Shown piece after piece: positions 1-8,153 of a DNA stretch of 64,000 bases (position 1 is its first letter; each line of letters starts with the position of its first letter). This DNA is from Rhizobium sp. AQ_MP (GTDB lineage: Bacteria > Pseudomonadota > Alphaproteobacteria > Rhizobiales > Rhizobiaceae). The translations under genes and the position numbers were made by a program. Where the stretch lies: assembly GCF_014237835.1 (NCBI RefSeq), contig NZ_JACJVI010000009.1:62001-126000 (forward strand). Direction: 5' to 3'. A model generated the notes under the pieces. It did not search any database, had not been told where the DNA came from, and saw nothing but the letters and a program-made list of their open reading frames with translations.

Positions 1-1274
1 TAGTCGCGCGGCAGGTGGGAGAGCGGGACGGCCATGACGCCGGATACGTCCTCGAAGTAGGCGCCAGCCGGCGGATAGTCCTGCGACAGGGTCTTTGTCG
101 ACCAGATGCGCCCATCGGCGACTTCGCCGATGAAGCGCGCGAGATCTTCCTCCGCTCCACGGGGCGGCGTGCTGCCGATCGCGGTCCAGCGGCCATTCAT
201 CCAGAGACCGACGCCGTCACAGGCAAAGAGCGCCTGGAATTCGGGCAATGCGGCGGTCAGAATGTCGTCGAGGTCGGAGCGATGCGATGCTGCCTGCAGG
301 AAGCGGTCGAGCGATCGCCGTGCCTCGTTCGAGATGTCGAGCTTGCGCTTCTGCTTCAGCGCCAGGAGGTGCAGCGAAAAGAACTCGCCGAACATCTCGG
401 CTGCGATGCGTTCCGACATGCTGAGCGTCTTCGGTGCATAGTGATGGCAAGCAATCAGGCCCCAGAGTCGGTCGTCCACGATGATCGAAATCGACATGGA
501 TGCGGAAACGCCCATGTTGCGCAGATATTCGCAATGAATGGGCGAGACGCTGCGGAGATGCGCAAAGGAAAGATCGAGCGGTTCGACGCGTTCCTGAGCC
601 TCAGGCAAGAGCTCGACCCGCTGACCACGCGCATCGGAAATCACCCGGATCGGGTTCTGCATGTAAAGGATGCGAGCCTGGCGCGGAATGTCTGTCGCGG
701 GGAAATACTGGCCGAGGAAGCTTTCGAGGTCGTGGCGCTTCGCTTCGCTCGAGACCTTGCCGGAGCCGTCTTCCTCGAAGCGATAGATCATCACGCGATC
801 GTAGCCGAGGACCGTGCGGACAAGTTTGGCGGAAGACGAAATCAGAAGGTCGATGTCGTTGATATCCTTGACCCGGCCGATCATTTCGCGTGCGAGCTGC
901 AGCGGCTGGGTGCGCCGGAAGGAAGGTTCGAATTCGAGAATGGCGCCCTGTTTCTGGCGGTGCACGGCGACATCGAAATGCTGGCCACCCGGCAGTCTGA
1001 GATGGGCTATGACGGCAGGGCGGCTGGCTTCCGGTGCGGACGCCACGGCATTGCGGATGTCATGCACGACATCCTCGCCGAGGAGGTCTGTCAGCCGGAT
1101 CCCGTCCATCGGTCGGGTTGCCCCGAGCATTTCGGCGGCATTGGCAGAGTATCGTCTGACAGAGGTTATCGCTGGGTCGCAGGCGAGAAGACATCCATGG
1201 GGCTGGATCGAGCCGGGGATGTGGATCGGCTCGCGATCACAATTGGTGAGGTCGACGGTCGGAACAATTTGCAT
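1..1274 (-). CDS. bphP: Bacteriophytochrome photosensor (N-terminal part, runs off the left edge)
   Basis: Red/far-red photoreceptor that binds biliverdin. Reading the minus strand from the ATG at 1274 gives about 424 residues before the window edge. The N-terminus has a Cys at residue 12 followed by the PAS motif PIHIPGSIQPHG; this is the position of the biliverdin-linking Cys in bacterial phytochromes. The GAF domain carries the PATDIP motif (family consensus PASDIP), and the window ends in the PHY domain near the tongue. The output domain (usually a histidine kinase) lies outside. The start overlaps the end of bphO by 38 nt, so the two are an operon in which the upstream gene makes the chromophore. 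The frame was read directly from the reverse complement; long antisense frames here are shadows. Confidence 0.9.
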   Translation of the reverse strand, partial: MQIVPTVDLTNCDREPIHIPGSIQPHGCLLACDPAITSVRRYSANAAEMLGATRPMDGIRLTDLLGEDVVHDIRNAVASAPEASRPAVIAHLRLPGGQHFDVAVHRQKQGAILEFEPSFRRTQPLQLAREMIGRVKDINDIDLLISSSAKLVRTVLGYDRVMIYRFEEDGSGKVSSEAKRHDLESFLGQYFPATDIPRQARILYMQNPIRVISDARGQRVELLPEAQERVEPLDLSFAHLRSVSPIHCEYLRNMGVSASMSISIIVDDRLWGLIACHHYAPKTLSMSERIAAEMFGEFFSLHLLALKQKRKLDISNEARRSLDRFLQAASHRSDLDDILTAALPEFQALFACDGVGLWMNGRWTAIGSTPPRGAEEDLARFIGEVADGRIWSTKTLSQDYPPAGAYFEDVSGVMAVPLSHLPRD

Positions 1275-1818
1275 TCAGGGCGCTTTCGAAGGCACTACGG
1301 GCATAGTCGAAAGCGGTGTTTGCCCACCTCGCAGCGGCTTGGTCGTCGTAGACACGCACGTTCTCCATACGATCGGAGAATGCGCGCCAGCTGGAAAAGT
1401 TCCGTGCCTGAGAAAAAAGATGTCGTGCGCCGAATTCGGCCGACAGTCCCAGCGCCTCGGCGCGCTTTGCCAGCAGGCGTGCGCCGAGCGACGAACCTTC
1501 TAGCACATAGAGCAGGCCGACCACCCCTTCGCCTTCCGGCGGATGAAAGGCCGGCTGGTTCTTCGGTCTTGCGGTATCGAGGTCGGCGAGGTCAGCTTCA
1601 AGTTCGGACTGAACCATATGGGGCTGATAGCCATCGAGCTCAGCGGGCAGATCCGTCTGTGACAGCCAGGCTTCGACCGGCAGGCGGAACGTTGCGATGC
1701 CTGTCAGGTACCGCTTGTAGTCGTCGAGCGTCTTGAAGTTGCCGACCATGGCATCCAGTGCGGCGTGCGCCTGGGAAGTGGCCTCTTTGAGAGCGGTGCG
1801 GCGCGGCGGAAGTTCCAT
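1237..1818 (-). CDS. bphO: Biliverdin-producing heme oxygenase
   Basis: 193-residue heme oxygenase that opens heme to biliverdin, the chromophore of the phytochrome encoded just downstream. An SQAHAALDA motif near residue 17 supplies the expected proximal heme His, and a GLLYVLEGSSLGA segment matches the distal helix region of bacterial heme oxygenases. Length is normal for the BphO/HmuO family. The start is an ATG at 1818 preceded by AAAGGA. The 3' end overlaps bphP by 38 nt, which suggests translational coupling. A role in iron acquisition from heme is possible but less likely in this context. Confidence 0.92.
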   Translation of the reverse strand: MELPPRRTALKEATSQAHAALDAMVGNFKTLDDYKRYLTGIATFRLPVEAWLSQTDLPAELDGYQPHMVQSELEADLADLDTARPKNQPAFHPPEGEGVVGLLYVLEGSSLGARLLAKRAEALGLSAEFGARHLFSQARNFSSWRAFSDRMENVRVYDDQAAARWANTAFDYARSAFESALNANCSDRRPHQL

Positions 1819-1988
1819 GGCAATCCTTTCAGGCTAGCCATCCTATATCGGTGCCAGGTCTCGCGGCACAAGCCCCGGCATCCGTCTGGTGCACCATCTG
1901 GCGGGCAGTTCCCCTCTTTTGCCCCCCGACCTACGTCAAACGACGTATACGGTTTTGCGGCGCAGCATCGGATAGTCCCCCTCAGCAA

Positions 1989-2008
1989 CGGTTAAATTCC
2001 ATTAACCG
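1989..2008. promoter_or_regulatory. Inverted repeat in the urtA leader
   Basis: A perfect 7-bp inverted repeat, CGGTTAA and TTAACCG separated by 6 bp, ends 33 nt before the urtA ATG. A second one, TACGT-N6-ACGTA at 1932-1947, lies upstream in the same 223-bp region shared with divergent bphO. Either could be an operator or leader hairpin; no regulator can be assigned from sequence alone. Confidence 0.4.
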
Positions 2009-2041
2009 ACCGGTTGCGACCAAGAAGAGGGGATCACAACG

Positions 2042-3331
2042 ATGAATCTGAAGATGAAACTGACCGGCGCGCTGCTCGGCGCCATGCTGTCGACGACGGC
2101 CTTCCACGGTGCGTTTGCCCAGGAAGACACGATCAAGATCGGCGTTCTGCACTCGCTCTCCGGCACAATGGCGATTTCGGAAACGACGCTGAAGGATGCC
2201 ATGCTGATGCTCGTTGAAGAGCAGAACAAGAAGGGTGGCGTTCTCGGTAAGAAGCTTGAAGCCGTCGTTGTCGACCCGGCTTCCGACTGGCCGCTGTTTG
2301 CCGAGAAGGCGCGCGAGCTGATCGAAAAGGATAAGGTTGCGGCCGTCTTCGGTTGCTGGACCTCCTCGTCGCGCAAGTCCGTTCTCCCGGTCTTCGAAGA
2401 GCTGAACTCGATCCTCTTCTACCCGGTTCAGTACGAGGGTGAAGAATCCTCGCGCAACATCTTCTACACGGGTGCCGCTCCGAACCAGCAGGCTATCCCG
2501 GCCGTCGACTACCTCGCCGAAAACGAAGGCGTAGAGCGTTGGGTTCTCGCGGGCACCGACTACGTCTATCCGCAGACGACCAACAAGATCCTCAAGGCCT
2601 ATCTGATGTCGAAGGGCGTTGCCGAAGAAGACATCATGATCAACTACACGCCGTTCGGTCATTCCGACTGGCAGACCATCGTCTCCGACATCAAGAAGTT
2701 CGGCTCGGCCGGCAAGAAGACCGCCGTCGTTTCCACCATCAACGGTGACGCCAACGTTCCGTTCTACAAGGAACTCGCCAACCAGGGCATCAAGGCCGAA
2801 GACATCCCGGTCGTCGCCTTCTCCGTCGGTGAAGAAGAACTCGCCGGCCTCGACACCGCTCCGCTCGTCGGCCACCTCGCAGCCTGGAACTACTTCCAGT
2901 CCGTCGACACCCCTGCCAATGCCGAGTTCATCAAGACCTGGCATGCCTTCACCGGCAACGAAAAGCGCGTGACCAACGACCCGATGGAAGCTGCCTATAT
3001 CGGCTTCAACGCCTGGGTTAAGGCCGTCGAAGCGGCCGGCACCACCGAGACTGACGAAGTTCTCGATACCATCATCGGCGTGACGGTTCCGAACCTCACT
3101 GGCGGCTATGCCACCGTTATGCCGAACCACCACATCACCAAGCCGGTGCTGATCGGTGAAATCCAGGCCGACGGCCAGTTCGAAGTCGTTCAGGAAACGC
3201 CTGCCGTCGTCGGTGACGAGTGGTCCGACTATCTGCCCGACTCCAAGGACCTGATCGCTGATTGGCGCAAGCCGATGGAATGCGGCAACTTCAACGTTGC
3301 CACCGGCAAGTGCGGCGGCAAGGGCAGCTGA
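2042..3331 (+). CDS. urtA: Urea ABC transporter, substrate-binding protein
   Basis: Periplasmic urea-binding protein, 429 residues, of the branched-chain-amino-acid-like (Peripla_BP_5/6) family. A Sec signal peptide covers about residues 1-26, ending AFHGAFAQ. The mature start, DTIKIGVLHSLSGTMAISE, and the segments FGCWTSSSRKSVLPVFEE and LFYPVQYEGEESSRNIFYTG are characteristic of UrtA rather than amino-acid binders. A strong GAAGAGGGG ribosome-binding site precedes the ATG. It is the first gene of urtABCDE. The short-chain amide binder FmdD is the closest alternative, but linkage to urease favours urea. Confidence 0.95.
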   Translation: MNLKMKLTGALLGAMLSTTAFHGAFAQEDTIKIGVLHSLSGTMAISETTLKDAMLMLVEEQNKKGGVLGKKLEAVVVDPASDWPLFAEKARELIEKDKVAAVFGCWTSSSRKSVLPVFEELNSILFYPVQYEGEESSRNIFYTGAAPNQQAIPAVDYLAENEGVERWVLAGTDYVYPQTTNKILKAYLMSKGVAEEDIMINYTPFGHSDWQTIVSDIKKFGSAGKKTAVVSTINGDANVPFYKELANQGIKAEDIPVVAFSVGEEELAGLDTAPLVGHLAAWNYFQSVDTPANAEFIKTWHAFTGNEKRVTNDPMEAAYIGFNAWVKAVEAAGTTETDEVLDTIIGVTVPNLTGGYATVMPNHHITKPVLIGEIQADGQFEVVQETPAVVGDEWSDYLPDSKDLIADWRKPMECGNFNVATGKCGGKGS

Positions 3332-3349
3332 TTTCCCCACTGACCTGAC

Positions 3350-3367
3350 GGGGCTCTCCGGAGCCCC
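3350..3367 (+). terminator. Hairpin between urtA and urtB (possible attenuator)
   Basis: GGGGCTC-TCCG-GAGCCCC forms a 7-bp GC stem with a tetraloop 19 nt after the urtA stop. It lacks a good T-run. Such a hairpin could stabilise the urtA message or partly terminate transcription, giving excess binding protein over permeases. Confidence 0.45.
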
Positions 3368-3374
3368 CACTTTG

Positions 3375-3412
3375 CCCTCTCCCTTTCCCGCGTTTCTGGG
3401 GGAGGGGGAGGG
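3375..3412. repeat. GC-rich imperfect palindrome between urtA and urtB
   Basis: A C-rich arm (CCCTCTCCC...) is followed by a G-rich arm (GGGGGAGGGGGAGGG), giving an imperfect hairpin of the kind scattered through rhizobial intergenic DNA. It lies in the 238-bp urtA-urtB gap, which otherwise shows no gene. Confidence 0.45.
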
Positions 3413-3569
3413 AATTTGTCTGGAGATCCTCGATCTCGCGCCTGGCCTTGCGCTTGCAAAGCCTCCGGCGCGCATCGGTGGGGACCCGACGGGGGAAGCG
3501 GTCTGAGGATCGCGTCTCCGGGCCGAGGCTCCGAGGTTCCAGCCTCAGGGGCGACAGAGGACCAAGGAC

Positions 3570-5174
3570 ATGTTTAGAGGCTTACTCACCCTGATCGCCG
3601 CGCTGTTCCTGATGACAGCGCCATCGCTGGCACAAAGCGATCCCCGAGATCTCATCAACGCGCTGGGCAAGGCCAATTTCAAGCAGGCCGAGGAACTGCT
3701 CGGGCAGATCGCCGCGACAGGCGATCCGCGCGTCGTTCCTGCGCTCGAAGCCTTTGCCGAAGGCGATCTTTTCGTGCGCAAGTCGGATGGTGCCGTCGTC
3801 ATCACCAAGGCTGCCGGCAGCAATCTCGCCGCGATTGATCCGCTCACCGGCGAGACAATCGGCGAGGAGCCGAAGGGCGCCTTCACCAAGGTCAAGGTGA
3901 ACAACAATCTCCGCCGCGCAATCCGTTCTGCGCTTGGCGGCCTGACGCTGCTCAGCCCGGACCGGGATGTGCGTCTGTCCGCCGCCCAGGCGGTGCTGCA
4001 GTCTCCAAGTGCCGAGAATCTCGAGCTCGTCGAGGCTGCTCTCGCCAAGGAAACCGATCCCGAGGTCAAGTCGCGGATGGAGCAGGCCCGGGCCGTGTCC
4101 ATCCTTGCCTCGGACCGCTCGATCGAGGAAAAGCGCGGCGCCATCGAGGCTGTCGCTTCGATCGGCGGTCGTCCGGCCAAGAGCATCCTGCTCTCGGTCT
4201 CCGGCACGATTGACGAAGCGCTGCGGCCGGATCTCGATGCCGCCGTCTCGAAGATCGAAAGCCAGCTGGTGCTCTGGGATACCGCCGAGAGCGTCTGGTA
4301 CGGCATTTCGCTTGGCTCCGTGCTGCTGCTTGCGGCCATCGGCCTTGCCATCACCTTCGGCGTCATGGGCATCATCAACATGGCGCATGGCGAGATGGTG
4401 ATGATCGGCGCCTATTCCACCTTCGTGGTGCAGCAGGTGATCCGCACCAGCTATCCCGAACTCTTCGACTGGTCGCTGGCCATCGCTTTGCCCGTCGCCT
4501 TCCTGATGACGGCGCTGATCGGGCTCGTCATCGAGCGCGGCGTCATCCGTTTCCTCTATGGCCGTCCGCTGGAAACCCTGCTCGCGACCTGGGGCATTTC
4601 GCTGATCCTGCAGCAGACCGTGCGCACCATCTTCGGCCCGACAAACCAGGAAGTGGGCAACCCCTCCTGGATGTCCGGCTCGTTTGCGCTGGGCGGCATG
4701 ACGATCACCTGGAACCGTCTGTGGATCGTGCTCTTTTCGCTGACCATCTTCTTTGCGCTGCTCGCGCTGATGAAGAAGTCCGCCTTCGGTCTGCAGATGC
4801 GTGCCGTCACCCAGAACCGCCGCATGGCGTCGTCCATGGGCATTCGGACCCCCTGGGTCGATGCCTTCACCTTTGCGCTCGGATCGGGCATTGCCGGTAT
4901 CGCCGGCGTGGCGCTTTCCCAGATCGACAACGTCTCTCCCAATCTCGGCCAGGCCTATATCATCGACAGCTTCATGGTCGTGGTCTTCGGTGGGGTCGGC
5001 AACCTTTGGGGCACGCTGGTCGGCGCCTTGTCGCTCGGCATCCTCAATAAGTTCCTCGAACCCTCGGTTGGTGCGGTGCTCGGCAAGATCCTCGTGCTCG
5101 TGCTGATCATTCTCTTCATTCAGAAACGTCCGCGCGGCCTCTTCGCGCTCAAGGGAAGGGCGGTGGAAGCATGA
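3570..5174 (+). CDS. urtB: Urea ABC transporter, permease UrtB
   Basis: 534-residue inner-membrane permease (LivH-like). Residues 1-22 are a signal sequence ending SLAQ, followed by an extracytoplasmic domain of about 200 residues typical of proteobacterial UrtB, then about eight membrane helices from residue 245. The motifs AITFGVMGIINMAHGEMVMIGAY and VVVFGGVGNLWGTLVGA match this family. The last codons overlap urtC by 4 nt (ATGA), indicating coupled translation. It pairs with UrtC to form the transmembrane channel. Confidence 0.95.
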   Translation: MFRGLLTLIAALFLMTAPSLAQSDPRDLINALGKANFKQAEELLGQIAATGDPRVVPALEAFAEGDLFVRKSDGAVVITKAAGSNLAAIDPLTGETIGEEPKGAFTKVKVNNNLRRAIRSALGGLTLLSPDRDVRLSAAQAVLQSPSAENLELVEAALAKETDPEVKSRMEQARAVSILASDRSIEEKRGAIEAVASIGGRPAKSILLSVSGTIDEALRPDLDAAVSKIESQLVLWDTAESVWYGISLGSVLLLAAIGLAITFGVMGIINMAHGEMVMIGAYSTFVVQQVIRTSYPELFDWSLAIALPVAFLMTALIGLVIERGVIRFLYGRPLETLLATWGISLILQQTVRTIFGPTNQEVGNPSWMSGSFALGGMTITWNRLWIVLFSLTIFFALLALMKKSAFGLQMRAVTQNRRMASSMGIRTPWVDAFTFALGSGIAGIAGVALSQIDNVSPNLGQAYIIDSFMVVVFGGVGNLWGTLVGALSLGILNKFLEPSVGAVLGKILVLVLIILFIQKRPRGLFALKGRAVEA

Positions 5175-6340
5175 TTACCGGCTTCATCCTGCGTGCACTC
5201 GAAGGCAAGATCCTGATTGCGGTCGGCATTCTCCTCGCTTTCGCTCTGCTCGTTCCGGCGCTCAACCTGCTGACGCCACCCGACAGCCCGCTGCATGTGC
5301 CGACCTATGTCATGTCGCTGATGGGCAAGTATCTCTGCTACGCGTTGCTCGCGCTGGCGCTTGATCTGGTCTGGGGTTACTGCGGCATCCTCTCGCTCGG
5401 CCACGGCGCCTTCTTCGCGCTCGGCGGTTATGCGATGGGCATGTATCTGATGCGCCAGATCGGATCGCGTGGCGTCTATGGCGATCCCATCCTGCCCGAC
5501 TTCATGGTCTTCCTGAACTGGAAGGAACTGCCCTGGTTCTGGCATGGCATGGACATGTTCCCCGTCGCCATGGCGATGGTGCTGATCGTGCCCGGTCTGC
5601 TCGCCTTCTTCTTCGGCTGGTTTGCCTTCCGCTCCCGCGTCAACGGCGTCTATCTCTCGATCATCACCCAGGCGATGACCTATGCGCTGATGCTCGCCTT
5701 CTTCCGCAACGACATGGGCTTCGGCGGCAATAACGGTCTCACCGACTACAAGGAAATCCTCGGCTTCTCCGTCCAGGCGGACGGAACGCGTGCGGTGCTC
5801 TTTGCGCTCTCGGCCATCTTCCTCGCACTCTGCCTGGTGATCGCGTCCGGCATCACCCGTTCGAAGTTCGGCAAGGTGCTGGTCGGCGTGCGCGATGCGG
5901 AAAGCCGGGTGCGCTTCCTGGGTTACCGGGTCGAGAACATCAAGCTCTTCACCTTCGTCGTTTCGGCGATGATGGCGGGCATTGCCGGTGCCCTCTTCGT
6001 GCCGCAAGTCGGCATCATCAATCCCGGCGAATTCGATCCGGCGAATTCGATCGAAGTCGTGGTGTGGGCTGCTGTCGGCGGGCGCGGCACGCTGATCGGA
6101 CCGATCATCGGGGCCATCCTGGTCAATGTCGGCAAGAGCTACTTCACCGGTGCCTTCCCCGATCTCTGGCTGTTTGCGCTCGGCGCGCTCTTCATCTGCG
6201 TCACGCTCTTCCTGCCCAAGGGCATCGTGGGCACGGTCCAGCAGTATCTCGCACGCCGCAAGGAGTTCCGCGATGCCGCCGACAAGGATGCGGCGAACAC
6301 CGACCTAAAACCCCAATCGGCCCCCGTGGCTGCGGAGTGA
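5171..6340 (+). CDS. urtC: Urea ABC transporter, permease UrtC
   Basis: 389-residue LivM-like permease, the partner of UrtB. Multiple hydrophobic helices run from residue 12 to 350. The motifs DLVWGYCGILSLGHGAFFALGG and GGRGTLIGPIIGAILVN are characteristic of the family. The C-terminal tail is charged and cytoplasmic. The start overlaps the urtB stop by 4 nt; urtD begins within a few bases of its stop. Confidence 0.95.
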   Translation: MITGFILRALEGKILIAVGILLAFALLVPALNLLTPPDSPLHVPTYVMSLMGKYLCYALLALALDLVWGYCGILSLGHGAFFALGGYAMGMYLMRQIGSRGVYGDPILPDFMVFLNWKELPWFWHGMDMFPVAMAMVLIVPGLLAFFFGWFAFRSRVNGVYLSIITQAMTYALMLAFFRNDMGFGGNNGLTDYKEILGFSVQADGTRAVLFALSAIFLALCLVIASGITRSKFGKVLVGVRDAESRVRFLGYRVENIKLFTFVVSAMMAGIAGALFVPQVGIINPGEFDPANSIEVVVWAAVGGRGTLIGPIIGAILVNVGKSYFTGAFPDLWLFALGALFICVTLFLPKGIVGTVQQYLARRKEFRDAADKDAANTDLKPQSAPVAAE

Positions 6341-6344
6341 TGTG

Positions 6345-7100
6345 ATGAGCGACAAGACCACGTCCAGCCTGCTCTATCTCAACGGTGTCTCCGTCTCCTT
6401 CGATGGCTTCAAGGCGCTGAATTCGCTGTCCTTCATCGTCGAACCTGGGGAACTGCGTGCCATCATCGGCCCGAACGGCGCGGGCAAGACGACGATGATG
6501 GACATCATCACCGGCAAGACCCGGCCCGACAGCGGCGAGGTCTTCTTCGATGGCGGGAAGATCGACCTGACCAAGAAGGATGAGGCCGAGATCGCCCAGC
6601 TCGGGATCGGCCGCAAGTTCCAGAAGCCGACGGTGTTCGAAAGCCATACCGTCTGGGACAATCTGGAACTGGCGCTCAACCGCAAGCGCGGGGTCTTTGC
6701 GACGCTGTTCTACAGCCTGTCGTCCGAAGACAAGGCACGCATCGAAGAGATCCTGGAGACGGTCCGGCTCACCCATCGCAAGGACGAGCTCGCCGCCAAT
6801 CTCTCCCATGGCCAGAAGCAGTGGCTGGAGATCGGCATGCTTTTGGCGCAGGAACCCAAGCTTCTGCTGGTCGACGAGCCGGTTGCCGGGATGACCGATG
6901 CCGAGACGGCGGAAACCGCTATTCTCCTCAAGGAAATCGCCAAGACCCGCTCCGTCGTGGTCGTCGAACACGACATGGGCTTCATCCGCGATCTCGGGGT
7001 GAAGGTGACGTGTCTGGCGGAAGGGTCCGTGCTGGCGGAAGGCTCGATCGATTTCGTCTCGAATGACCAGAAGGTCATCGAGAACTATCTGGGGCGGTGA
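6345..7100 (+). CDS. urtD: Urea ABC transporter, ATP-binding protein UrtD
   Basis: About 251-residue LivG-like ATPase. The Walker A motif is GPNGAGKTT, the signature motif LSHGQKQWLEIG, and the Walker B region LLLVDEPVAGM, with the switch His in VVVEHDMGF. A GTG at 6342 and an ATG at 6345 are both possible starts, directly after the urtC stop; the ATG is preferred. The change from LSGGQ to LSHGQ is normal in UrtD/LivG. Confidence 0.94.
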   Translation: MSDKTTSSLLYLNGVSVSFDGFKALNSLSFIVEPGELRAIIGPNGAGKTTMMDIITGKTRPDSGEVFFDGGKIDLTKKDEAEIAQLGIGRKFQKPTVFESHTVWDNLELALNRKRGVFATLFYSLSSEDKARIEEILETVRLTHRKDELAANLSHGQKQWLEIGMLLAQEPKLLLVDEPVAGMTDAETAETAILLKEIAKTRSVVVVEHDMGFIRDLGVKVTCLAEGSVLAEGSIDFVSNDQKVIENYLGR

Positions 7101-7129
7101 TCGGATGCTGTCTGACGTTGCCGTTTGGG

Positions 7130-7178
7130 TACCCCCCTCTGGCCTGCCGGCCATCTCCCCCTCAAGGGGGGAGATCGG
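7130..7178. repeat. Palindromic repeat, family A copy 1
   Basis: A 49-bp element starts TACCCCCCTCTGGCC and ends with a self-complementary core, ATCTCCCCCTC/AAGGGGGGAGAT. It is the inverted partner of the copy at 7279-7327. The same pair arrangement recurs at 28336-28538, so this is a dispersed family. Confidence 0.85.
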
Positions 7179-7278
7179 TATTCGGCCGGCCGCTCATGCC
7201 CTGATACCTCGCGCCATGGGCGCACGAAAACTAGAAACATATCCAGCGGTCCCTTCGGTCTGCGGCATTGGCCGTCGT

Positions 7279-7327
7279 CCGATCTCCCCCCTTGAGGGGG
7301 AGATGCCCGGCAGGGCAGAGGGGGGTA
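7279..7327. repeat. Palindromic repeat, family A copy 2 (inverted)
   Basis: Near-identical reverse complement of the element at 7130-7178, separated from it by 100 bp. The pair fills most of the 261-bp urtD-urtE gap, so the transcript could fold into a long structure between two transporter genes. Confidence 0.85.
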
Positions 7328-7361
7328 TCGTCCGGACCCTCACCGCCAGCGGAGGTCTACC

Positions 7362-8057
7362 ATGCTGACAGTCGAAAACGTCAATCTCCACTACGGCGCA
7401 GCCCAGGCCCTGCGGGGCGTCTCGATCCATGCCGAGATGGGCAAGATCACCTGCGTTCTCGGGCGAAACGGGGTCGGCAAGTCGTCGCTCTTGCGCGCCA
7501 TAACCGGCCAGCATGCGGTGTCTGCGGGCACGATCACCTTCAACGGAACCAAGCTCAACGGCATGGCGCCGTTCAACCGGGCGCGCAACGGCATCGGCTA
7601 TGTGCCGCAGGGGCGCGAGATCTTTCCGTTGCTGACGGTCAAGGAAAACCTGGAGACGGGCTATGCCCCGCTCGACCGCAAGGATCGGTTCATTCCCGAC
7701 GATATCTTCAGCCTGTTTCCGGTGCTCGATTCGATGCTGTCGCGGCGCGGCGGTGACCTTTCCGGTGGCCAGCAGCAGCAGCTGGCGATCGGGCGGGCCA
7801 TGGTGACGCGGCCGAAGATCCTGGTGCTGGACGAGCCGACCGAAGGCATCCAGCCGTCGATCATCAAGGATATCGGCCGCGCCATCCGCTATCTGCGCGA
7901 CACGACCGGCATGGCGATCCTGCTCGTCGAGCAGTATCTCGATTTCTGCCGGGAGCTTGCCGATCACGTTTACATCATGGATCGCGGCGAGATCGTGCAT
8001 CAGGGCGCGGCCGAGACGCTGGATACGCCGGAAGCGCGCCGCCACCTGACCGTGTGA
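7362..8057 (+). CDS. urtE: Urea ABC transporter, ATP-binding protein UrtE
   Basis: 231-residue LivF-like ATPase, the partner of UrtD. The Walker A motif is GRNGVGKSS, the signature motif LSGGQQQQLAIGRAM, and the Walker B region ILVLDEPTEGIQPS; the GIQPS extension is diagnostic for UrtE/LivF. It is separated from urtD by 261 bp containing an inverted repeat pair, an unusually long gap within a urt operon. About 96 bp follow before the next gene, with no clear terminator. Confidence 0.95.
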   Translation: MLTVENVNLHYGAAQALRGVSIHAEMGKITCVLGRNGVGKSSLLRAITGQHAVSAGTITFNGTKLNGMAPFNRARNGIGYVPQGREIFPLLTVKENLETGYAPLDRKDRFIPDDIFSLFPVLDSMLSRRGGDLSGGQQQQLAIGRAMVTRPKILVLDEPTEGIQPSIIKDIGRAIRYLRDTTGMAILLVEQYLDFCRELADHVYIMDRGEIVHQGAAETLDTPEARRHLTV

Positions 8058-8153
8058 TTTTGCAAGACAGGGTTGATGATTTATTAGCGAAGTCGGGTTG
8101 ATGCTGGAGTCTCGCGTGGTATTTTGCGCGCATCTGCGAACAGAAGGCACATC

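Noticed and set aside
15..1736. 573-codon plus-strand frame antisense to bphP/bphO
   Set aside because: The minus strand encodes clear phytochrome and heme oxygenase motifs; the plus frame has no recognisable features and is a high-GC shadow.
1819..2041. Sigma-54/NtrC promoter for urtA
   Set aside because: GG-N10-GC spacing with the required flanks could not be found; the TGGTGCACCA palindrome at about 1889 alone is not enough.
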